Assembly: GCA_937901465.1 (NCBI GenBank) | Contig: CALGTU010000216.1 | Location: 1 to 9,417 of the forward strand | Origin: an uncultured Clostridia bacterium | GTDB lineage: Bacteria > Bacillota > Clostridia > Oscillospirales > Ruminococcaceae | DNA: 9,417 nt | Direction: 5' to 3' | Shown: positions 5,171 through 9,417 of the stretch, piece by piece | How positions within the stretch are numbered: position 1 is the first letter of the stretch | Layout: each line of letters starts with the position of its first letter | Notes under the pieces: generated by a model | The model's database searches: none | What the model was told of the DNA's origin: nothing | The model's input: only the letters and a program-made list of their open reading frames with translations | Translations under genes and position numbers: made by a program

Positions 5171-7299
5171 TATTTTGAAAATGCAGATTTGAGTTTCTCG
5201 AAGAAAGATTGTTTTTTCTTTTCTTCAGGGATTTCTTTTATCCTTGAAGATTCTTCATAAGCTTTTTCAAAGAAAAGTTCCTGAGCATTGATTTTTTCCG
5301 AAGATGTTTCTTCTTTATAGCGGTATATTCCGTCTTCGCCCTGAACTCTCGCCTTTACATTATCAGAAAGGAGTGTTGTGAAAATGCCATAAATCCTGTC
5401 TGATATACCTTTATCATATATAGGAACGGCAACTTCTACTCTTCTGAGAGTATTTCTTGTCATGAAATCAGCTGAAGAAATATAGACTTTTCTTCCCTCA
5501 CCCTCGCCGAAAATATAAATTCTTGAATGTTCGAGATATCTTCCGACAATGCTTGTAACCTTTATATTTTCTGTATAATCCTTAACTCCTGAAACAAGGC
5601 AACATATTCCTCTTATTACAAGGTTAGTTTTGACGCCCGCTTTTGAAGCCTCGATAAGTTTTTCGATTATAACCTTATCTGTGAGAGAATTGAGTTTAAG
5701 CCCGATATACGCAGGATTTCCCATTGTAGCAAGTTCAATCTGTTCATCAATCATAGCGATAATTTTATTCTGAAGACATTTTGGTGCTACAAGAAGATGA
5801 TTTGTATGTTCAACACAGTTACCGAGAGAAAGTGCATTGAAGATATTTACTGCCTCAAGACCGATTTCGGTTGAAGCTGTTATAAGCGAAAGGTCGGTAT
5901 ATAAAGCGGAAGTTTTTTCGTTATAGTTTCCTGTTCCGACTTGAGTTATAAACTTTACACCATTACCGTTTTTCTTTGTTATGAGAAGAAGTTTTGAATG
6001 AACCTTAAGTCTGTCAAGCCCGTAGATTACGGTACAGCCTGCGTCTTCAAGTTGTTTTGACCAGCCGATGTTGTTTTCTTCGTCAAAACGAGCACGAAGC
6101 TCAACGAGAACTAAAACTTCCTTTCCGTTTTCCGCGGCATCTATGAGTGCTTCTATAATCTTACTGTTCTTTGCAACGCGATAAAGTGTTATTTTTATAG
6201 AAACAACATCTTTATCAGAACCCGCTTCTTTGAGAAGATTGATAAATGGCTTTATGCTCTGATATGGATAAGAAAGAAGAACATCTCCTTTTTCAACTCT
6301 TTCCATAACAGGCATATTATCAGGAAAATCAGGTGATTTCTGTGGAACTCGACGATTGAAGAAAAGTTCGTTATGTTCTGAAAGGCGATTACTTAACGAA
6401 AATACAAATGAAAGGTCTAAAGGTCCTTTTACCTGATATGTCTGCCATTTTTCTATTTCAAGGTTTTCGCAGATGAATTTGAGTGCGGCATCTCCGAGTT
6501 TACGGGTATATTCCATTCTCACGGGAGAAAGTTTCTTTCTTTTACGAAGAAGTTCTTCCATAGCCTCGCGAAAATCGTCAACATCGTGGTCTAAAGACTC
6601 ATTAGGGTCGATATCGGCATTTCTTGTTATTCTTATAAGTGATTTTGAAAGGATATTGCATCCTTCAAAAACAGTCGGAACATAATGGAGAATAAGTTCC
6701 TCAACAAGCATAAATCTTTTCTTGCTCTGTGTAGGAAGAAATATTGCTCTTTCAAAAACCCCGTTAGCGCAAGGAACTATTCCGAGTTTTGCCGAACCGC
6801 TTTTGGTTTCGATATATACAACGGCATAGATTTCCTTATTTTTAAGAAACGGAAAAGGATGCTTTTTATCTATAATCTGAGGAGAAAGGAGCGGTTTTAT
6901 TTCTGATGCAAAATATGCCGCAAGATATTTTTCTTCTGAGCCTGAAAGGTCCTTGAAATTAACCTGCTCTACCCCGTATTCTCCAAGTTCGTTTATTATA
7001 TTATGATAACTCATAACATTCTGTTCGGAAAGCGACGCTGCTATCGGAAAAATCTCGTCAATCTGTTCTTCTGCGGTTTTACCTGTTTTATTTTCTCTTT
7101 CTGTGGGATCTATGAGCATTTTATCGAAAAGCGAACCCACTCTTACCATGAAGAATTCATCTAAATTGCTCTGAAAAATCGATGAGAAAGTAAGTCTTTC
7201 GCATAAAGGAACGCTTTTATCTTCTGATTCTTCGAGAACTCGTTTATTGAATTTAAGCCAGGAAAGTTCTCTGTTATCAAAACATTTTTTTACTGACAT
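5170..7299 (-). CDS. ppk: polyphosphate kinase 1 (Ppk1)
   Basis: A 709-residue protein, close to family length. The enzyme reversibly transfers the ATP gamma-phosphate to growing inorganic polyphosphate. The N-terminal domain opens with the family signature NRELSWLKFNKRVLEE (9-24), then SNLDEFFMVRVG (44-55). Catalytic residues are intact: H434 in LKVHSKLLLI matches the histidine that is autophosphorylated (H435 in E. coli), and H591 in YLEHSRIYIF matches E. coli H592. R374 (TLYRVA) and R404 (LRARFDEENN) match the phosphate and metal-binding arginines R375 and R405. The C-terminal 45 residues are a charged, variable tail. The ATG at 7299 is chosen because GAGGTG (7307-7312) is 7 nt upstream; an in-frame TTG at 7312-7314 overlaps that site and is unlikely. 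The gene starts 20 nt after nadE and should be co-transcribed with it. Confidence 0.97.
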   Translation of the reverse strand: MSVKKCFDNRELSWLKFNKRVLEESEDKSVPLCERLTFSSIFQSNLDEFFMVRVGSLFDKMLIDPTERENKTGKTAEEQIDEIFPIAASLSEQNVMSYHNIINELGEYGVEQVNFKDLSGSEEKYLAAYFASEIKPLLSPQIIDKKHPFPFLKNKEIYAVVYIETKSGSAKLGIVPCANGVFERAIFLPTQSKKRFMLVEELILHYVPTVFEGCNILSKSLIRITRNADIDPNESLDHDVDDFREAMEELLRKRKKLSPVRMEYTRKLGDAALKFICENLEIEKWQTYQVKGPLDLSFVFSLSNRLSEHNELFFNRRVPQKSPDFPDNMPVMERVEKGDVLLSYPYQSIKPFINLLKEAGSDKDVVSIKITLYRVAKNSKIIEALIDAAENGKEVLVLVELRARFDEENNIGWSKQLEDAGCTVIYGLDRLKVHSKLLLITKKNGNGVKFITQVGTGNYNEKTSALYTDLSLITASTEIGLEAVNIFNALSLGNCVEHTNHLLVAPKCLQNKIIAMIDEQIELATMGNPAYIGLKLNSLTDKVIIEKLIEASKAGVKTNLVIRGICCLVSGVKDYTENIKVTSIVGRYLEHSRIYIFGEGEGRKVYISSADFMTRNTLRRVEVAVPIYDKGISDRIYGIFTTLLSDNVKARVQGEDGIYRYKEETSSEKINAQELFFEKAYEESSRIKEIPEEKKKQSFFEKLKSAFSK

Positions 7300-7319
7300 A
7301 TATAAACACCTCAAATAAA

Positions 7320-9209
7320 TTATTGAAGTTCTTTGAGCCAGAGTGCCGAAACGGCATCTGACGGCATATTAAGGTCGCCTCTTGGCGAAACTCCCACAGA
7401 GCCTACCTTACAACCATCAGGAAGGCAGGAACGCTTGAACTGCTGTGAGAAAAATCTTTTTACAAATGTTATAAGCCATTTCTTTATCGTTTCTCTGTCA
7501 TAATCTCCCGCAAAGGCATTTTCGGCCATGCGGAGTATCTTTTCGGGAGAAAATCCGAAACGGATAAAATAATAGATAAAGAAATCATGAAGTTCATAAG
7601 GACCTACAAGGTCTTCTGTTTTCTGCGAGATAACGCCGTTTTCAGCAGGGATAAGTTCGGGGCTTACGGGAGTATCAAGAACATCTCTTAAGATATCTCC
7701 TGCTTCTGAATTTTTTGCTTCATAAGCTACAAGATGACGCACAAGTGTTTTGGGAACAGAGCCGTTCACTCCATACATTGACATATGGTCTCCGTTATAG
7801 GTTGCCCAGCCGAGAGCGAGTTCTGAAAGGTCGCCCGTTCCGACAACTATTGCGTTATACTGATTTGCCTTATCCATAAGAACCTGTGTTCTCTCTCTTG
7901 CCTGTGAGTTTTCATAGGTTACATCATGAACATCGGGGTTATGTGAGATATCTTTGAAATGTTGAGAAACACTTTCTTTTATATTTATTTCTTCTAAAGA
8001 TGTTCCATAAATCTTTGCGAGTTCACAAGCGTTGTTATAGGTTCTGTCAGTTGTTCCGAAACAAGGCATTGTTATTGTTTTTATGCCTTTTCTGTCAAGT
8101 CCTAAAACATCGAAAGCACGGACTGCTACTATCAGAGCGAGTGTTGAATCAAGCCCGCCTGAAAGACCTAAAACAACATTTTTACAACCGATATGGCGGA
8201 GTCTTTTAACAAGGCCTGCTGTCTGGATTGAAAGAATTTCTTCGCATCTTTCTTTAAGTTTTCCTTTATCCTCGGGGATAAATGGTGTTTTTGAAAATCT
8301 GCGTGAAAGCTTTGTTTCGCCGATTTCAAAATAGATTTCTTCGCCGAAGAATTCGTGTGAAGAAACAAATTCTTTATTGCGTTTTCTTTCGGATATAAGT
8401 CTTTCTGTGTCTATATCGGCAATAATAAGTCTTTCATCTGAAAAAGGCTTTGTTTCTGAAAGGATAATTCCGTTTTCGACAATGAGAGAATATCCCGAAA
8501 AAGCGAAATCTGTCGAAGATTCACCCGTTCCCGCACCTGATGATACTATCGCACATATACTGCCCATTGACTTTGCTTTTTTCATTGTTCTGATTCTTTC
8601 TCTTCTTCCGACAAGATGAGGTGTTGCTGAAAGTTCAAATATAATCTTTGCGCCGTTTTCAGCGAGTTTTGTTGTGAGTGAATCAGAAGAAATCATATCG
8701 TCTGATATTACAACTCCGAAAGAAAAATCATCGTTATTATAATGGCGGAACACCTTTTTAGCACCGAATGAAACAAGTTCTCCGTCTATTTCAACGACAC
8801 TTCTCTCTTCCTTTATATTATCAGCTGATGTGAAATATTTTTCCTCAAAACCGTTAATACTTGTTTTAGGAACTATTGCTGTTACATTTCCGCCGAAAGT
8901 AACCGCAGCACAGTTATAGAGTTTGTCCTCATAAAGAAAAGGAAGCCCCACTATCGAAATTATATCAAGGTTTTCGGTTTCTTTTGCAATTTTAAGAAGA
9001 TTTTCTCTTGCGGAGTCTATAAGTGTTTTCTGGAAAAACAAATTCCCACAGGTAGCGCCTGTTATAGAAAGTTCGGGGAAAGAGATTATCTTTACTCCCT
9101 CTTTTTCGGATTTTATGATAAGGTCAATGATATTTTTCGCATTATATTCACAGTCTGCGACCTTGATATCGGGAATTCCACATGCTATTTTGAGAAAACC
9201 GTTGTTCAT
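7320..9209 (-). CDS. nadE: NAD+ synthetase, two-domain (glutamine-dependent) type with an altered glutaminase site
   Basis: A 629-residue protein. The C-terminal part (about 320-629) is the NAD+ synthetase domain, which amidates nicotinate adenine dinucleotide using ATP. It carries SGGLDS (350-355), YENSQARERTQVL (432-444), VGTGDLSELALGWATYNGDH (456-475) and MYGVNGSVPKTL (478-489), all canonical. The N-terminal part (1 to about 290) is the nitrilase-fold domain that normally releases ammonia from glutamine. E46 (FPELSITG) and K115 (VPKTS) of the Glu-Lys-Cys triad are present. The cysteine is not: the usual GVEICED reads GVVISDD, with serine at 169. The region after K115 also lacks the usual PNYxEFYE pattern. 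Glutamine use is therefore doubtful, and direct use of ammonia is likely. The ATG at 9209 has GGAGG (9219-9223) 9 nt upstream; a TTG at 9242 is unlikely. It lies between asd and ppk in one direction. Confidence 0.95.
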   Translation of the reverse strand: MNNGFLKIACGIPDIKVADCEYNAKNIIDLIIKSEKEGVKIISFPELSITGATCGNLFFQKTLIDSARENLLKIAKETENLDIISIVGLPFLYEDKLYNCAAVTFGGNVTAIVPKTSINGFEEKYFTSADNIKEERSVVEIDGELVSFGAKKVFRHYNNDDFSFGVVISDDMISSDSLTTKLAENGAKIIFELSATPHLVGRRERIRTMKKAKSMGSICAIVSSGAGTGESSTDFAFSGYSLIVENGIILSETKPFSDERLIIADIDTERLISERKRNKEFVSSHEFFGEEIYFEIGETKLSRRFSKTPFIPEDKGKLKERCEEILSIQTAGLVKRLRHIGCKNVVLGLSGGLDSTLALIVAVRAFDVLGLDRKGIKTITMPCFGTTDRTYNNACELAKIYGTSLEEINIKESVSQHFKDISHNPDVHDVTYENSQARERTQVLMDKANQYNAIVVGTGDLSELALGWATYNGDHMSMYGVNGSVPKTLVRHLVAYEAKNSEAGDILRDVLDTPVSPELIPAENGVISQKTEDLVGPYELHDFFIYYFIRFGFSPEKILRMAENAFAGDYDRETIKKWLITFVKRFFSQQFKRSCLPDGCKVGSVGVSPRGDLNMPSDAVSALWLKELQ

Positions 9210-9212
9210 AAT

Positions 9213-9257
9213 AAAAAACCTCCGCAAATATGGATACACCAATTTATGCGGAGGTTT
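9213..9257 (-). terminator. terminator-like hairpin carrying the nadE ribosome binding site
   Basis: On the minus strand, AAACCTCCGCA (9257-9247) pairs with TGCGGAGGTTT (9226-9216) over 11 positions around a 20-base loop. A run of six U (9218-9213) follows. This is the form of an intrinsic terminator, 14 nt behind the asd stop. The 3' arm contains GGAGG (9223-9219), the ribosome binding site of nadE, whose ATG is at 9209. The folded RNA would both favour termination after asd and hide the nadE binding site behind CCUCC. The pairing is seen directly; the regulatory effect is inferred. Confidence 0.72.
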
Positions 9258-9271
9258 ATTTTATTATGATA

Positions 9272-9417
9272 TCAGTCAAAATAGCCTTTTGCGGCATAAA
9301 GTTCCGCCATAAGAACGTTTCCGCCTGCGGCGCCGCGAAGAGTGTTATGAGAAAGGCTTACAAATTTATAGTCATATTGGCTGTCGGGACGAAGGCGACC
9401 GATAGAAACTCCCATTC
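9272..9417 (-). CDS. asd: aspartate-semialdehyde dehydrogenase, C-terminal 47 residues, cut by the window edge
   Basis: The frame ends in TGA at 9272-9274. The visible end contains MGVSIGRLRPD, YDYKFVSLSHNTLRGAAGG and AELYAAKGYFD. SHNTxRGAAGGxxxxAELxxAKGY is the recognised C-terminus of the aspartate-semialdehyde dehydrogenases of about 350-360 residues. The enzyme reduces beta-aspartyl phosphate with NADPH, on the route to lysine, diaminopimelate, threonine and methionine. Only the tail is visible, so the catalytic Cys and His cannot be checked. It is the upstream neighbour of nadE in the same direction, with a 62-nt gap filled by the hairpin at 9213-9257. Confidence 0.9.
   Translation of the reverse strand, partial: MGVSIGRLRPDSQYDYKFVSLSHNTLRGAAGGNVLMAELYAAKGYFD

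Noticed and set aside
7300..7314. TTG start adding five residues to Ppk
   Set aside because: It overlaps the GAGGTG that serves the ATG at 7299, and the added residues do not match the family.
9210..9242. TTG start adding 11 residues to NadE
   Set aside because: The added codons would run through the ribosome binding site and the terminator-like hairpin. The ATG at 9209 has a strong GGAGG.

Overview
This is an AT-rich window of ordinary chromosome. It most likely comes from an anaerobic Gram-positive Firmicute of the Clostridia, and an Oscillospiraceae/Ruminococcus-like organism is my best guess. That rests on the order of the division genes, strong GGAGG-type ribosome binding sites, extended -10 promoters and the styles of the proteins. 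It is inference, not a database match. I see no tRNA, rRNA, CRISPR array, integrase, transposase or phage gene.

All genes but one are on the minus strand, so the window reads from right to left. (1) At the right edge, the last 47 residues of aspartate-semialdehyde dehydrogenase (asd) are followed by nadE (NAD+ synthetase) and ppk (polyphosphate kinase 1). The gaps are short, consistent with one transcription unit. A terminator-like hairpin between asd and nadE carries the nadE ribosome binding site in its 3' arm. (2) A plus-strand metallophosphoesterase gene is convergent with ppk, and the two share a bidirectional terminator at about 5133-5166. (3) A D-Ala-D-Ala carboxypeptidase gene (minus) diverges from the phosphoesterase gene across a compact two-promoter region. 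(4) A 544-base stretch without a gene holds carboxypeptidase terminators, a perfect 42-bp palindrome, and the mraZ promoter with a four-unit, 10-bp-phased MraZ operator. (5) The start of a division and cell wall (dcw) cluster follows: mraZ, rsmH and an ftsL-like gene, tightly overlapping, then an intergenic hairpin and the N-terminus of a class B penicillin-binding protein that runs off the left edge.

The left part is a peptidoglycan and division module: MraZ is the operon regulator, RsmH modifies 16S rRNA, and the FtsL-like protein and the PBP act at the septum. The nearby carboxypeptidase trims peptidoglycan stem peptides. The right part is lysine/threonine/diaminopimelate precursor synthesis (Asd), cofactor synthesis (NadE) and polyphosphate storage (Ppk).

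I did not find a new multi-gene system. The points most worth a second look are: a NadE whose glutaminase domain has serine where the catalytic cysteine should be; the terminator/ribosome-binding-site overlap in front of nadE; non-canonical active-site motifs in the carboxypeptidase (SAC for SxN) and the phosphoesterase (GCHE for GNHE, GKCH for GHxH); the 42-bp palindrome; and the phased MraZ operator.
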